NCBI RefSeq assembly: GCF_900163645.1
Contig: NZ_FUKM01000002.1
Location: 1 to 64,000, forward strand
Direction: 5' to 3'
DNA: 64,000 nucleotides
Source: Halomonas citrativorans
Lineage (GTDB): Bacteria; Pseudomonadota; Gammaproteobacteria; Pseudomonadales; Halomonadaceae
The translations under genes were made by a program, and so were the position numbers. Below the pieces are notes generated by a model. The model did not search any database, was not told where the DNA came from, and worked only from the letters and a program-made list of their open reading frames with translations. Positions 9,276-18,651 of this stretch are shown here, one piece after another (position 1 is the stretch's first letter; every line of letters starts with the position of its first letter).

Positions 9276-9306
9276 AAAAAAAGCGACCACTTAAAAATGG
9301 CCGCTT
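9276..9306 (-). terminator. rho-independent terminator of second TonB receptor gene
   Basis: On the minus strand AAGCGGCCA pairs with TGGTCGCTT (one G-U pair) around an 8-nt loop and is followed by a run of T. It lies 22 bases beyond the stop of the convergent receptor gene. Confidence 0.8.
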
Positions 9307-9327
9307 GGTTAATGTGCTTTAGAAGAA

Positions 9328-11289
9328 TTAAAAATCCACGCTCAAGCCTAACCACACCCGGCGGCCATCTTCCACATAGCCATACTCATCGTAAGTAATC
9401 GTTTCATCCAGCAGGTTATAGATACCGGCATTAAGCTGCGTATTGGCATTCAGTTGATAGCCAAGACCTGTATCTACAAAGGTGTAAGAAGGCGCGATAG
9501 TGGAGCTTGAGGAAGGCCCGGTGACCGGCTGGCTCTCCTTACCCCGGTAGGTTGCTCTGGTCCACTGGCTTAACCGAGCAGACACCTGCCAATCAAGCGA
9601 TGCTGAAATTTGATGGCGAGGCAGTTGCGTCAGCGGGCTACCGGCGTACTCACCACTCTTCTGTTCGGAGTCGGTGAACGTGTAGCTGCCGGTTAAATCA
9701 AGCGATTCGTTAAGCGGTGCGGCCATGCTGATTTCCACCCCACGCGTTATCGCTTCATCAACGTTAATGCGGTACGTCGGGTCACTGCCAAAGTCGTTGG
9801 CGCCTGCATCACAAATTGAAACAGGGCATGCAATGCGGGTGATCTTGTCGTCAAAGTCGTTATGGAAAACCGTCAAGCTGCCGTTAAACCCATTTTCATT
9901 TCCATAATAAAGCGCCAGCTCTTTGTTGAGCGAGGTTTCCGGTTTTAAATTCGGATTGCCATATACGTTGCCCCCGCGGCTAACCTGCCCCCAGCCGGGC
10001 GCCGTCTCACGAATATTGGGTGAGCGATACCCGGTAGACACGCCCCCTTTCAGTGTCCAGTCCGGCGTCATGTTCCAGACGCTGTAAAGTCGTGGGCTTA
10101 TATGACTGCTGTATTTATCCGACTCATCAAGGCGTATACCGCCTGTTAGCGACCAGCTATCGGTCAACATCCACTCGTCTTCAACAAACACAGCCCACTG
10201 ACGTTGATCAAGCGTAGTAAGGTCGGAAATCTGGTTGGTAGTGCCATCCTCCAGCTTCTCCTCCTCGTAGCTGGCCCCCACCGTCACCATGTGCGTGCTA
10301 AGCGGAATGACGGCACTGGTCTTGGCTGTCGTGTTGGTAATTTCGATATCCCGCGAGTCGTTGCGGCTATTTTCGCGCTGAACGAACGTTTCGCTGGTAC
10401 CCCAATCAAAACGACCGCTATGGGTCACCGCCATATGCCGATTGGTAAATTTGTTGAGGCTGTCAGAGCAGCCGCCACGGCAACCTTCAGAAGGCGCAGA
10501 ACGCCCCATCAACGCTTGGCGCTCTTGCTCAGTAATACCCGCCTCGGCGGTAACGTCGTGGTTGTCGCTGGCCGCCAAACTTAAACGCGCGGTCAGGCTC
10601 TGCAGGCTTTTATCCTCATAGCCATTGATGATGTTGTCTTCATCACGCTGGGAGGCTTGACCATAGAGTTGAAGCCCTAGGGTGTCGCCCACCAGCGGCC
10701 CACTTAGGTAGAAGTTACCTTGACGGCTATCGCCTGAAGAACTGCTTTCCTGCAGCACGGTATCGACCTGAAGGTTGCCATGCCATTGCTGGGCCACCTT
10801 GCGAGTGATCACGTTGATGACCCCACCAATAGCGTCTGATCCATATAGAGTCGACATGGGCCCGCGCACGATTTCAATACGTTCAATAGCTTGTAGGGGC
10901 GGCAGCCAATCCTGTTCGAAACCAGCGCTACCGTTCGGACGCGATTCTCGAGAATTCTGCGGACGACCATCTACCAAAACCAGCGTGTACTGGGCAGGCA
11001 TACCGCGAATGGAAATGTCGTGCCCGCCATCCCCCCCTCCGCCTCCGGTTACCGTTACCCCCGGAACATCGCGCAGCGCGTCCGTAATATTTTGGTAATG
11101 GCCTCGCTCCAGCTGCTCGCGAGATAATACGCTAATGGAAGCGGGAGCGTCCTTTATCTGCTGTTCGAAGCCCGAAGCGGTCACCACCATATTGCCTAAT
11201 GTCTCAGGCTGCTGGGCCAGCGCGGTGCTTGTTGCCAGCGAAGTAACCGCCGTTGTAGTAAGTAACGTTAGACGAAATGAGCCTAGCAT
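9328..11289 (-). CDS. TonB-dependent receptor, paralogue of the neighbouring one
   Basis: A 653-aa outer-membrane receptor with a Sec signal peptide (MLGSFRLTLLTTTAVTSLAT, ending STALAQ), TonB-box region NMVVTASGFEQQ, plug motifs (ASISVLSREQLERGHYQNIT, VTVTGGGGGDGGHDISIRGMP, LVLVDGRPQNSRE, IERIEIVRGPMSTLYGSDAI) and a barrel ending WLGLSVDF. It resembles the receptor at 6958 most strongly in the plug and less in the barrel loops, as expected for different ligands. A small CRGGCSD loop with nearby cysteines may form an extracellular disulfide. The two receptor genes converge with back-to-back terminators. A Fur-box-like site lies at 11315-11333. Confidence 0.92.
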   Translation of the reverse strand: MLGSFRLTLLTTTAVTSLATSTALAQQPETLGNMVVTASGFEQQIKDAPASISVLSREQLERGHYQNITDALRDVPGVTVTGGGGGDGGHDISIRGMPAQYTLVLVDGRPQNSRESRPNGSAGFEQDWLPPLQAIERIEIVRGPMSTLYGSDAIGGVINVITRKVAQQWHGNLQVDTVLQESSSSGDSRQGNFYLSGPLVGDTLGLQLYGQASQRDEDNIINGYEDKSLQSLTARLSLAASDNHDVTAEAGITEQERQALMGRSAPSEGCRGGCSDSLNKFTNRHMAVTHSGRFDWGTSETFVQRENSRNDSRDIEITNTTAKTSAVIPLSTHMVTVGASYEEEKLEDGTTNQISDLTTLDQRQWAVFVEDEWMLTDSWSLTGGIRLDESDKYSSHISPRLYSVWNMTPDWTLKGGVSTGYRSPNIRETAPGWGQVSRGGNVYGNPNLKPETSLNKELALYYGNENGFNGSLTVFHNDFDDKITRIACPVSICDAGANDFGSDPTYRINVDEAITRGVEISMAAPLNESLDLTGSYTFTDSEQKSGEYAGSPLTQLPRHQISASLDWQVSARLSQWTRATYRGKESQPVTGPSSSSTIAPSYTFVDTGLGYQLNANTQLNAGIYNLLDETITYDEYGYVEDGRRVWLGLSVDF

Positions 11290-11314
11290 GTGTTTCCCTT
11301 GTAAAAATACAAAT

Positions 11315-11333
11315 CAAAATGATAAACATTAGC
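11315..11333 (-). promoter_or_regulatory. candidate Fur box upstream of second TonB receptor
   Basis: On the minus strand GCTAATGTTTATCATTTTG matches the Fur consensus at 14 of 19 positions. It lies about 25 bases upstream of the receptor ATG at 11289. Confidence 0.6.
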
Positions 11334-11469
11334 ATTACAATGCTACCTATAAAGTTTCTTCAAGGGACGGTACGGCGTGTTCGGTAATACGAAACATAAA
11401 TGCCAATTATTTTCATTCCACCTTTAAAGTGGCACAATAGACACTTCTTAACTGACCTGTGGCGCGACC

Positions 11470-12384
11470 ATGTATGACTTTGACGAACTGGCTGCTTTCG
11501 CGGATGTAATGGCGACCGGTAGCGTGACACGCAGTGCGCAAAAGCTGGGGTTAGCAAAATCAACACTGAGTCGTCGTATCAGCCAGTTGGAAGCGCGGCT
11601 TAATCAGCCATTACTGCGGCGTCAGGCCAATCGTTTAATTCCTACCGAGGCTGGCCTGCTATTTCATACTTACTGTACTGAATTGCTCTCAATGGCAAGC
11701 CACAGCCAGGAAGCCTTGGCCGAGCTGCGCGAAGAAATCAGTGGCAAAGTCACTCTGGAAATCCATGGGGCCTTGGCACGTATCTGGATGGCCCCTGTGG
11801 TCAATGCCTTTTTAAGCAGTTACCCAAAAGTAGAGCTAGAGCTTCGAACCCGTGAAACGCCGCCCACCAAAATGCACAGCAATAGCGTGCATGTATGGTT
11901 GGGCTTTACCAATGAATGCGGGCTTAACCAGGAGTGTCTGGGCCATTTAACCCGCGGGTTATATGCCAGCCCACGCTACCTGGCCGAAAACGGGTCGCCA
12001 ACCCATCCTGATGAGTTACCCCAGCATGCCTGGATCGACTTGCTCAACACGGCATCAAATGGGTTAACGCTCCATCACGCCAGGCACGGTGACTATCTTT
12101 TCGACCCGCCACACTCGCGTCTTCGCGTCGATTTGACCGCGCTGCATATCGACGCCATTGCTGGTCATCAGGGGATAGGTCTACTGCCCCACTGGTTAGT
12201 TAAACGGCGTGAAGAACATCACCCTGGCGAGCTGGTCCCTTGCCTGGTGGGCTGGGAACCTACGCCGTTACCCATTAACTTGCTCTACGCTTACGGCCAC
12301 CAACCTCGGCGAACCAACGCGTTGCTTGATTTTTTACGCCAGCACGTTCCCGTGCAGTGGCAACGTTCAGCAGTAAACGCTTAA
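11470..12384 (+). CDS. LysR-family transcriptional regulator
   Basis: A 304-aa LysR-type regulator. The N-terminal winged helix-turn-helix is plain (ELAAFADVMATGSVTRSAQK, then LGLAKSTLSRRISQLEARLN), followed by a periplasmic-binding-protein-like effector domain. The effector domain's final part (GHQGIGLLPHWLVKRREEH) is typical. Its ligand cannot be told. It lies 78 bases upstream of an AEC-family carrier on the same strand, which it may control, and is divergent from a TonB receptor, an alternative target. The ATG at 11470 is the natural start of the HTH (MYDFDELAAF). Confidence 0.9.
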   Translation: MYDFDELAAFADVMATGSVTRSAQKLGLAKSTLSRRISQLEARLNQPLLRRQANRLIPTEAGLLFHTYCTELLSMASHSQEALAELREEISGKVTLEIHGALARIWMAPVVNAFLSSYPKVELELRTRETPPTKMHSNSVHVWLGFTNECGLNQECLGHLTRGLYASPRYLAENGSPTHPDELPQHAWIDLLNTASNGLTLHHARHGDYLFDPPHSRLRVDLTALHIDAIAGHQGIGLLPHWLVKRREEHHPGELVPCLVGWEPTPLPINLLYAYGHQPRRTNALLDFLRQHVPVQWQRSAVNA

Positions 12385-12462
12385 CGAATTTTGCGTATTC
12401 GCCTTGCCTATTAGCAGGCTCATTAACGACAATAGGCAACCCGCGATTGCCAAGGACCGTTA

Positions 12463-13356
12463 ATGCTTGCCGAACTGTTTGCTGTTATGGCCCCCGTACT
12501 GGCCGGTGCGGGGTTAGGTTTTTTGTGGATTCGGCTAGGACACCCTTATCCTGTCGATTTTGTTACTCGACTGGTTTTCAACATCGGTACGCCCTCGCTG
12601 GTGTTGGCCTCGCTTGCGGGTGCCGACATAGATGCCGACACCTTTGGTCGCACCATGCTGGCGACTGCGCTGGTGATCATCACCATGGGGCTAGCGACCT
12701 TTGCTGTTGCCAAACTGCTGCGCCGCGACTGGCGCGTTCTGCTGTCTCCCATGATGTACCCCAATACCGGCAACATGGGGCTACCGGTGGTTCTTTATGC
12801 ATTTGGTAGCGCTGGTTTTGCTTATGGCATCACGGTGATGGTGACGGTCTCGCTGTTCCAGTTCACTCTGGGCTCTGTTCTCAACAGCCAAGGCAACCCG
12901 CTAAAGACGCTCGTTAAGACCCCGACGGTATATGCCATTTTAATTTCCATGGTGCTGCTACTAACCAATACCTCACTACCGCCTTGGCTTGGCAACACCG
13001 TGGGCCTTATGTCCGGTTTTACCGTACCGTTGATGCTGATCACCTTGGGTGTTTCCTTGGCGAGCATTCAGGTAAAAAGCCTGCGTTCCGGGTTAGGGTT
13101 TAGCCTTGTACGCATACCGTTGGCGGCGGTGGCGGCCTGGTTCATCGCAGGCTGGGTAGGGCTTCCGCCGCTGGCGCAAGGCATTCTCGTTTTACAAATG
13201 TGCATGCCCGTGGCGGTGTTTAACTATTTATTTGCCCAGCGTGCCCGGCGTGAGCCAGCCTATGTGGCCAGCCTGGTATTTTGCTCGACCCTGTTAGCAC
13301 TGATCTACCTACCGATACTGCTAGCACTCCTAATGCCTTCTCTTGGTGGGGAATGA
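12463..13356 (+). CDS. AEC-family transporter
   Basis: A 297-aa inner-membrane carrier of the auxin efflux carrier (AEC) family, with ten hydrophobic segments in two halves of five. The family pattern is visible in VFNIGTPSLVLASLAGADID, MYPNTGNMGLPVVLYAFGSA (the N-x-G-N-x-G-L-P signature) and VPLMLITLGVSLASIQVKSL. Bacterial AEC proteins move small carboxylates such as malate; the substrate here is unknown. AAGGA at 12451-12455 supports the start. It follows the LysR gene and probably forms a small regulatory unit with it. Confidence 0.88.
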   Translation: MLAELFAVMAPVLAGAGLGFLWIRLGHPYPVDFVTRLVFNIGTPSLVLASLAGADIDADTFGRTMLATALVIITMGLATFAVAKLLRRDWRVLLSPMMYPNTGNMGLPVVLYAFGSAGFAYGITVMVTVSLFQFTLGSVLNSQGNPLKTLVKTPTVYAILISMVLLLTNTSLPPWLGNTVGLMSGFTVPLMLITLGVSLASIQVKSLRSGLGFSLVRIPLAAVAAWFIAGWVGLPPLAQGILVLQMCMPVAVFNYLFAQRARREPAYVASLVFCSTLLALIYLPILLALLMPSLGGE

Positions 13357-13455
13357 GCCCAATAGGAAAAGTCCCTGCTAGACTGATGAAAGCCTTATTG
13401 CAAGGTTCGCCCCGCTGAGGTTCCCCTTGGGCTCATCACTACAGGAGAATGCGCT

Positions 13456-14634
13456 ATGCATGTGGAACAAAACGCCAGGCCGGTTAATTCATGGCTATCA
13501 ACCGTTTTGGGCGGACTGCTGCTAACAAGTGCATTGGGTACGGCGCACGCTGACGTTGTCCATGAATCTATCGAAACCGAGCACCTAGCCGTTGCCATTG
13601 AGCGGGTAGCCACGGGGTTTGAACACCCTTGGGCGGTGGCATTTCTTCCGGATGGCCGCTTCCTGGTGAGCGAGCGCAACGGGCGACTAAATCTGGTGGA
13701 TTCGCGCAGCGGTGAATATCAGGCGCTTGAGGGCATGCCAACGGTCAATCATTATGGCCAGGGAGGCCTCCTTGACGTGGTACTGCACCCGGGTTTTGCA
13801 GACGGCAGCGGCGAACACGACTGGATTTACGTTACCTGGAGTAAACCCGACGCTAATAACAGCCGTACAGCGCTTTCGCGTGTTTACTGGCAAGATGACC
13901 AATTAGGCGATGTAGAGCATTTGTTTGAGCAGGATCGTGCCTCGGCTCCTGGTCGCCATTACGGCTCACGCTTGGCCTGGTTAAACGATGGTACGCTGCT
14001 TATGAGCGTTGGCGACCGGGGTTCAGAGCCTTCCAGAGCGCAGGCGCGCGATGACCACGCAGGCTCTACGCTGCGCTTGACCGAAACAGGAGGTGTGCCG
14101 GAAGACAACCCGTTTGTGAATGATGCCAGCACCCGAGATGAGATTTACTCGCTGGGTAATCGTAATATTCAAGGTATGACCGTATTGAAAAACGGTGAGC
14201 CGTGGGTATCGGAACATGGCCCGCTCACGGGTGATGAGCTGAATCACATCAAGGCAGGTGCTAACTACGGTTGGCCTGACGTGACGCTCGGCAACGATTA
14301 CGCTACTCAGCAACCCATGGGCGAAAAGTCGCTGCCAGGCATGGAAGACCCGAATTATGACTTTGAAGGACGTTTTGCACCATCCGGCTTAGCCGAAGTC
14401 AGAGGAAGCACGTTCAACGCTTGGGAAGGCAACCTGCTCACAGGTGGTTTAAGCAGTGAACAGCTGCTACGCCTCACGCTTCATGGCGATGAAGTTACTG
14501 AAAGTGAGCGTATTCTTGATGGTCATATTGGCCGTATTCGTGATGTGCGCCAAGGCCCAGACGGTGCCATTTACTTGCTAACCGATGAACGCCAAGGCAG
14601 CCTTTATCGGCTACTGCCTGCTGAATTGCCTTAA
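13456..14634 (+). CDS. PQQ-dependent aldose sugar dehydrogenase (YliI/Asd type), periplasmic
   Basis: A 392-aa secreted beta-propeller dehydrogenase of the soluble sugar dehydrogenase family, which oxidises aldoses with pyrroloquinoline quinone. It has a hydrophobic signal region (about residues 13-32, ending GTAHA). Family motifs are EHPWAVAFLPDGRFLVSERN, GQGGLLDVVLHPGF, the YGSRLAW region, YSLGNRNIQGM, the active-site-like WVSEHGPLTGDELNHIKAGA and IRDVRQGPDGAIYLLTDE. AGGAG at 13443-13447 supports the start. No PQQ biosynthesis genes are in the window, so the cofactor source is unknown. It is a single-gene unit between the AEC carrier and the two-component pair. Confidence 0.9.
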   Translation: MHVEQNARPVNSWLSTVLGGLLLTSALGTAHADVVHESIETEHLAVAIERVATGFEHPWAVAFLPDGRFLVSERNGRLNLVDSRSGEYQALEGMPTVNHYGQGGLLDVVLHPGFADGSGEHDWIYVTWSKPDANNSRTALSRVYWQDDQLGDVEHLFEQDRASAPGRHYGSRLAWLNDGTLLMSVGDRGSEPSRAQARDDHAGSTLRLTETGGVPEDNPFVNDASTRDEIYSLGNRNIQGMTVLKNGEPWVSEHGPLTGDELNHIKAGANYGWPDVTLGNDYATQQPMGEKSLPGMEDPNYDFEGRFAPSGLAEVRGSTFNAWEGNLLTGGLSSEQLLRLTLHGDEVTESERILDGHIGRIRDVRQGPDGAIYLLTDERQGSLYRLLPAELP

Positions 14635-14742
14635 GCTGGCGATTCTTTGATGGCCCTATTTTCATAACTCTATTCATCAACCGCCGTTTCTACTGATAAT
14701 GCTTTTCACTGATGAAACGCTTAATGCCACCATGGAAGCAGC

Positions 14743-16188
14743 ATGCGACTTCGTAATTTAATTATCATCACCGTCATCGTACCGCTGTTTGTTGTATTGG
14801 TGGTGTTCAGCTTAGTGGCCATAAAATCACTGGAAGACAATGTTCGCTCCAAATTGCAAACAGAAGTCGAGATCATTACTCGGGCGCTTAGCACCTCGCT
14901 GAGTGGTGCAGTTTCCCGAGACAGCCCAACACCGCTAGAAGAAGCGCTGCAATCGGCATTTTCGTTCCATCGAATTTATGGCGCTTACGTCTTTGACCTT
15001 CAGGGACGCGAAGTTTACGGGCTGGGCTTAGGCAAAGACCTTTTCTCTCCCGAAGAGATCCGCCAGGTGATTGAGCGCGATGACCTTTACAGTAATTATC
15101 GCCAGCATGATGGCTGGACCTATTACTCAGCCATCATCCCACTACGCACCCAGGATGGTACCGTTCATGGTGTGCTTCAGGTTAACCGCTTAAATACCGG
15201 CATCGAAAATTACACCGGATTTATAAGCATTGTGGCGGTTCTGGTGTTTGTCATTGGCGCGGCTGGCATCGTCTTTAGCATTTGGTGGGGGTTTAGGCGC
15301 TATATTGAACGTCCGCTTAATCGTTTATTGCACGTTATGCTGCTGGTGGAAGACGGTGATCGTAGCCAGCGTGCGACGATAGACGGCCCGGATGAGTATC
15401 GTCGGCTTGCCTCAGGCTTAAACGGCATGCTCGACGCCATGGCTGAAAAAGATCACGATATTGAAGAGCGTCAACAGCGTGAAATTGAGCTTGAAAAGCG
15501 CCTGCGTAAATCCAAAAAACTGGCAGAACTGGGTGTTCTTGCGGCTGGCGTCGCCCACGAAATTGGCGCCCCCCTTACGGTTATTAACGGCCAGGCCCAG
15601 CGGCTAGCTCGCCGAAATGTCATTGGCGATGAGGAACGGGCGAAACTTGTACGCATTCGCGGCGAAGTTGAGCGAATTGTCGAAATAGTTCGTCAATTGA
15701 TGGAATTAGGCCGACAGCATAATGTCGAAAAAGGCGAGCTGGCGCTAGACCGGTTAATTCAAACTGCCAGCGATTTAGTAGAAGAGGAGCTTGAACCGCG
15801 AAATATCCGGTTGGATACCCATCTTCCCTCGCCCACGCCTCATTTACTGGCAAACGAACAGCAAATCGTTCAGGTGCTTACCAATCTACTGCGTAATGCA
15901 GCGCAAGCACCTAACGTAAGCCATATTCGCGTACGAGTACGTACGCATAAGCATGAATTAACGCTCTATGTAGAAGACAACGGCCCTGGCATCCCTGCTA
16001 GCAATCATCAGCACGTTTTTGACCCATTTTTCACTACCAAACCGGTGGGTCAAGGCAGTGGCTTGGGGCTCTCCATGGTGCACCGTATTATTAATGACCA
16101 CGGCGGTACGATTGGTGTGTTTGACAGCGCTCTTGGTGGCGCTGGATTTGAAATCACACTTCCACTTAGTGAAACCGCATCCGCTTGA
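14743..16188 (+). CDS. membrane sensor histidine kinase
   Basis: A 481-aa sensor kinase. A transmembrane helix at about 6-28, an extracytoplasmic sensor of about 130 residues, a second helix at about 158-182 and a HAMP linker (RRYIERPLNRLLHVMLLVED) precede the kinase core. The phosphoacceptor H272 lies in GVLAAGVAHEIGAPLTVING; the ATPase domain has the N box NLLRNAAQA, G1 VEDNGPGIP, F box FDPFFTTKP and G2 GQGSGLGLSM. The type resembles ZraS/AtoS-like kinases that pair with NtrC-type regulators, and such a regulator follows 11 bases downstream. The signal is unknown. Confidence 0.92.
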   Translation: MRLRNLIIITVIVPLFVVLVVFSLVAIKSLEDNVRSKLQTEVEIITRALSTSLSGAVSRDSPTPLEEALQSAFSFHRIYGAYVFDLQGREVYGLGLGKDLFSPEEIRQVIERDDLYSNYRQHDGWTYYSAIIPLRTQDGTVHGVLQVNRLNTGIENYTGFISIVAVLVFVIGAAGIVFSIWWGFRRYIERPLNRLLHVMLLVEDGDRSQRATIDGPDEYRRLASGLNGMLDAMAEKDHDIEERQQREIELEKRLRKSKKLAELGVLAAGVAHEIGAPLTVINGQAQRLARRNVIGDEERAKLVRIRGEVERIVEIVRQLMELGRQHNVEKGELALDRLIQTASDLVEEELEPRNIRLDTHLPSPTPHLLANEQQIVQVLTNLLRNAAQAPNVSHIRVRVRTHKHELTLYVEDNGPGIPASNHQHVFDPFFTTKPVGQGSGLGLSMVHRIINDHGGTIGVFDSALGGAGFEITLPLSETASA

Positions 16189-16199
16189 GGACAACATTT

Positions 16200-17600
16200 G
16201 TGACCCATCAGGAACATCCTTTACCTTTGCTGGTAGTGGAAGATGACCCCGCTATCCGAGAGCTTTTAGAAGAAGAGTTGAACGATGCGGGCTATCAAAC
16301 GCTTGGCGTGCCAAGCGCTGAAGAGGCCATTGCCCTACTAAGCCATACCCCTGTGGCCATGATGATTACCGATGTACGCCTGCCGGGGATGACGGGCATT
16401 CAGTTGCTGCAGCAAATTCGTCAAAGTGGCAGCGAATTGGGGATCATCGTTATTACCGCTTTTGGCACTATCGATCAGGCAGTTGAAGCGCTCAAGCTTG
16501 GCGCCAACGACTTCCTGACCAAGCCACTTGACCTTGACGCTATCCGTGAGGCGGTCTTTCGGGTGCTGGAGCGCCAGCGTCTATCGCTTTCACACGATAC
16601 AGAGCTCAGCCACTTTCATGGCATTGTGGGCAAAAGTAATGTTATGCAGTCGCTGTTTCATGACGCATCGCGGTTGGCTAAAAGTAATGCACCCATTCTT
16701 ATTCTGGGGGAAAGCGGTACCGGCAAGGAGCTTTTGGCGCGCGCCATTCATCAGGAGAGCCCTCGCCATGAGGCCCCCTTTATACCCGTCAACTGTGCCA
16801 GCATACCTGCTGACCTGATGGAAAGTGAGTTTTTCGGCCATGTGAAAGGCGCCTTTACTGGGGCCAATGAAGCGCGCAAAGGGCTTTTTCATACCGCTCA
16901 AGGTGGCAGCCTGTTTTTAGATGAGATAGGCGAAATGCCGATCAACCTCCAGGCCAAGCTGCTTCGGGCGCTTCAGGAAAAAACCGTGCGCCCGGTCGGC
17001 GGCGAGCGCGAAGAAACTGTGGATGTGCGCATCATCGCGGCGACCCACCGCAATCTGGATAAAGAGATTGAGCAGGAGAGTTTTCGTAGCGACTTGTTTT
17101 ATCGTCTGGAAACCTTTTCACTGCGCATTCCCCCCCTGCGTGAACGGGGCAGTGATATTGAACATCTGATTTTTGCGTTGATTGATAAACATTCGGAAGC
17201 GCAAAACAAACAGATTGAGCAAATTGAGCCCGAGGCACTCAACAGCCTGCTGAATTACACTTACCCTGGTAATGTCCGCGAATTGGAAAATGCCATTATG
17301 CGAGCGGTAACGCTCAGTGAAGAGGGTCTTTTGCAGCACCAGGACTTACCTGAACGGTTGCGCGAAAATTCTCATACGGAAGCTAGTGCCGAGATCACCC
17401 CGACGTTAAGCGGAGAAGTACTGCCTGGTACACAGTTACCGACGCCCTCGCCTACTCGATGGCCTAGCCTGGAGGAAGTGGAAAAGCGCTATATTCGAAA
17501 AGTGCTCGAAGCGACTGGAGGCAACAAACGCCGAACAGCGGAGCTTTTGGGTATCGCTCGACGCACACTCTATCGCCGACTTGAAGATAGCGAAGAGTAG
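16200..17600 (+). CDS. sigma-54-dependent response regulator (NtrC family)
   Basis: A 466-aa response regulator and partner of the preceding kinase. A receiver domain holds the acidic pair VVEDD and phosphoacceptor D58 in ITDVRLPGMTG. The AAA+ domain has Walker A GESGTGKE, the sigma-54-contacting loop GAFTGA, and Walker B LFLDEIGEMP, and a Fis-type HTH ends the protein (EATGGNKRRTAELLGIARRT). The start is taken as the GTG at 16200, 8 bases after GAGGA at 16187-16191; an in-frame TTG at 16185 would overlap the kinase stop. It should activate sigma-54 promoters; the targets are not visible here. Confidence 0.92.
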   Translation: MTHQEHPLPLLVVEDDPAIRELLEEELNDAGYQTLGVPSAEEAIALLSHTPVAMMITDVRLPGMTGIQLLQQIRQSGSELGIIVITAFGTIDQAVEALKLGANDFLTKPLDLDAIREAVFRVLERQRLSLSHDTELSHFHGIVGKSNVMQSLFHDASRLAKSNAPILILGESGTGKELLARAIHQESPRHEAPFIPVNCASIPADLMESEFFGHVKGAFTGANEARKGLFHTAQGGSLFLDEIGEMPINLQAKLLRALQEKTVRPVGGEREETVDVRIIAATHRNLDKEIEQESFRSDLFYRLETFSLRIPPLRERGSDIEHLIFALIDKHSEAQNKQIEQIEPEALNSLLNYTYPGNVRELENAIMRAVTLSEEGLLQHQDLPERLRENSHTEASAEITPTLSGEVLPGTQLPTPSPTRWPSLEEVEKRYIRKVLEATGGNKRRTAELLGIARRTLYRRLEDSEE

Positions 17601-17775
17601 AGCAATAGGACTGGTTCAACGGGACTAGACCAACAGGACTCTGTATGAAAAGGCCAACAACAGTGCCTTGATGCGTGTTTTATCGACATAGCCAGGCGCT
17701 TCTACGATGCAAGCGTCTGGCTGCGATAGCGCGGGTACACGGCTAGCGACCCTTAGTAGCATTATACTTCAGCGC

Positions 17776-17802
17776 AAAAAAAACCCTCGCAGGCGCGAGG
17801 GT
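17776..17802 (-). terminator. rho-independent terminator for the acidic lipoprotein gene
   Basis: Minus-strand stem ACCCTCGC/GCGAGGGT with a 4-nt loop and eight following T (plus-strand A at 17776-17783). It lies about 80 bases beyond the stop at 17884. The 283-base gap between 17600 and 17884 holds nothing else I recognise. Confidence 0.8.
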
Positions 17803-17883
17803 AAAGATGATAAACCGTGTGGAGCAGCCGCAGGGAACGAACAGCTGAAGCGGATTATCATCGTAGGGAACGATACGTAGGTA

Positions 17884-18288
17884 TTAGCCGTTAGTTAACT
17901 CATCATCATTTTCTTCATCGGCACCTGGCATGGGGTCTGTACCTTCACCAAAACCGGGCTCTTCTTCAACATCCTGGGTGCGCGCCTCATCTTCAGGCTG
18001 TATTGACTCTTGCGGGACAATTGCTTCACCGTTATCTGCTGAGCCCATGCCTGCAGGATCAGCTGGATCTGCGGTTTGATCCATCGTGGAGGGCTCTTGG
18101 GTCATGGTGGCATCCTGCTCAACGTCAGGTGCTGCACTTTGCTCCATGGTTTCAGGCTGTTGGGCAGGCGGCAATTCTTCTTCATTGTCACCGCAGCCAG
18201 CAAGCAAGAGGACACTGGCAGCAGTTGCGATCATGCACAAAGAAAGTAGACGTGGGCGCTTCGCTTTTACATCCGCGTGCTTGTTCAT
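17884..18288 (-). CDS. small acidic lipoprotein, unknown function
   Basis: A 134-aa predicted lipoprotein. The start at 18288 is chosen because AAGGAG lies 8 bases upstream on the minus strand; longer in-frame starts lack this. A basic n-region (KHADVKAKRPR) and hydrophobic core (LLSLCMIATAASVLLLAG) lead to a lipobox LLAGC. The mature part is very acidic and low in complexity, rich in Gln, Glu, Asp, Pro and Met with recurring short blocks (PETMEQSA, ATMTQEPSTMDQTADP), typical of disordered surface or periplasmic proteins of halophiles. No domain is recognised. A terminator follows. Confidence 0.7.
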   Translation of the reverse strand: MNKHADVKAKRPRLLSLCMIATAASVLLLAGCGDNEEELPPAQQPETMEQSAAPDVEQDATMTQEPSTMDQTADPADPAGMGSADNGEAIVPQESIQPEDEARTQDVEEEPGFGEGTDPMPGADEENDDELTNG

Positions 18289-18487
18289 AAAATTCATCTC
18301 CTTGAAACCTGCAAAAAACATCCTGAATCACTACTCCAAACCAAGCACACTTCAAGCCAACTCAATGATTTATAAAAAATAACACTTAATATCAACACTT
18401 TAAAAACAAAAAAACATTATTGATAATCAACCAAGCGTGGACGCAAAATGACACATGTGGCATTTCTGGACCGCGCTTAAAGAGGCG

Positions 18488-18518
18488 TTGTGACACAACC
18501 AGCTCATTTATGTATAAT
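18488..18518 (+). promoter_or_regulatory. candidate promoter of proV in a 330-base AT-rich leader
   Basis: The region 18322-18651 has no gene. A perfect -10 hexamer TATAAT lies at 18513-18518, preceded by TTGTGA (18488, 19-base spacer) or TGACAC (18491, 16-base spacer). It would give a long AT-rich 5' leader of about 125 bases before proV. Osmotic control is expected for this operon but is not shown by the sequence. Confidence 0.4.
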
Positions 18519-18651
18519 ATTTTTTAATAAATACACGACCATATACTGTTTTTTTCATTATGAATGCTTTGTGTGGCTGCTTTATATAGATGGCGGCAAA
18601 TCAGAAAGAGCAACCATACAAAGCGCCTCATACACATAAAAGGCATCGCCT

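Noticed and set aside
11398..11420. Another Fur box before the LysR gene at 11470
   Set aside because: ATTATTTTCATT only resembles half of the consensus; too weak beside the better site at 11315.
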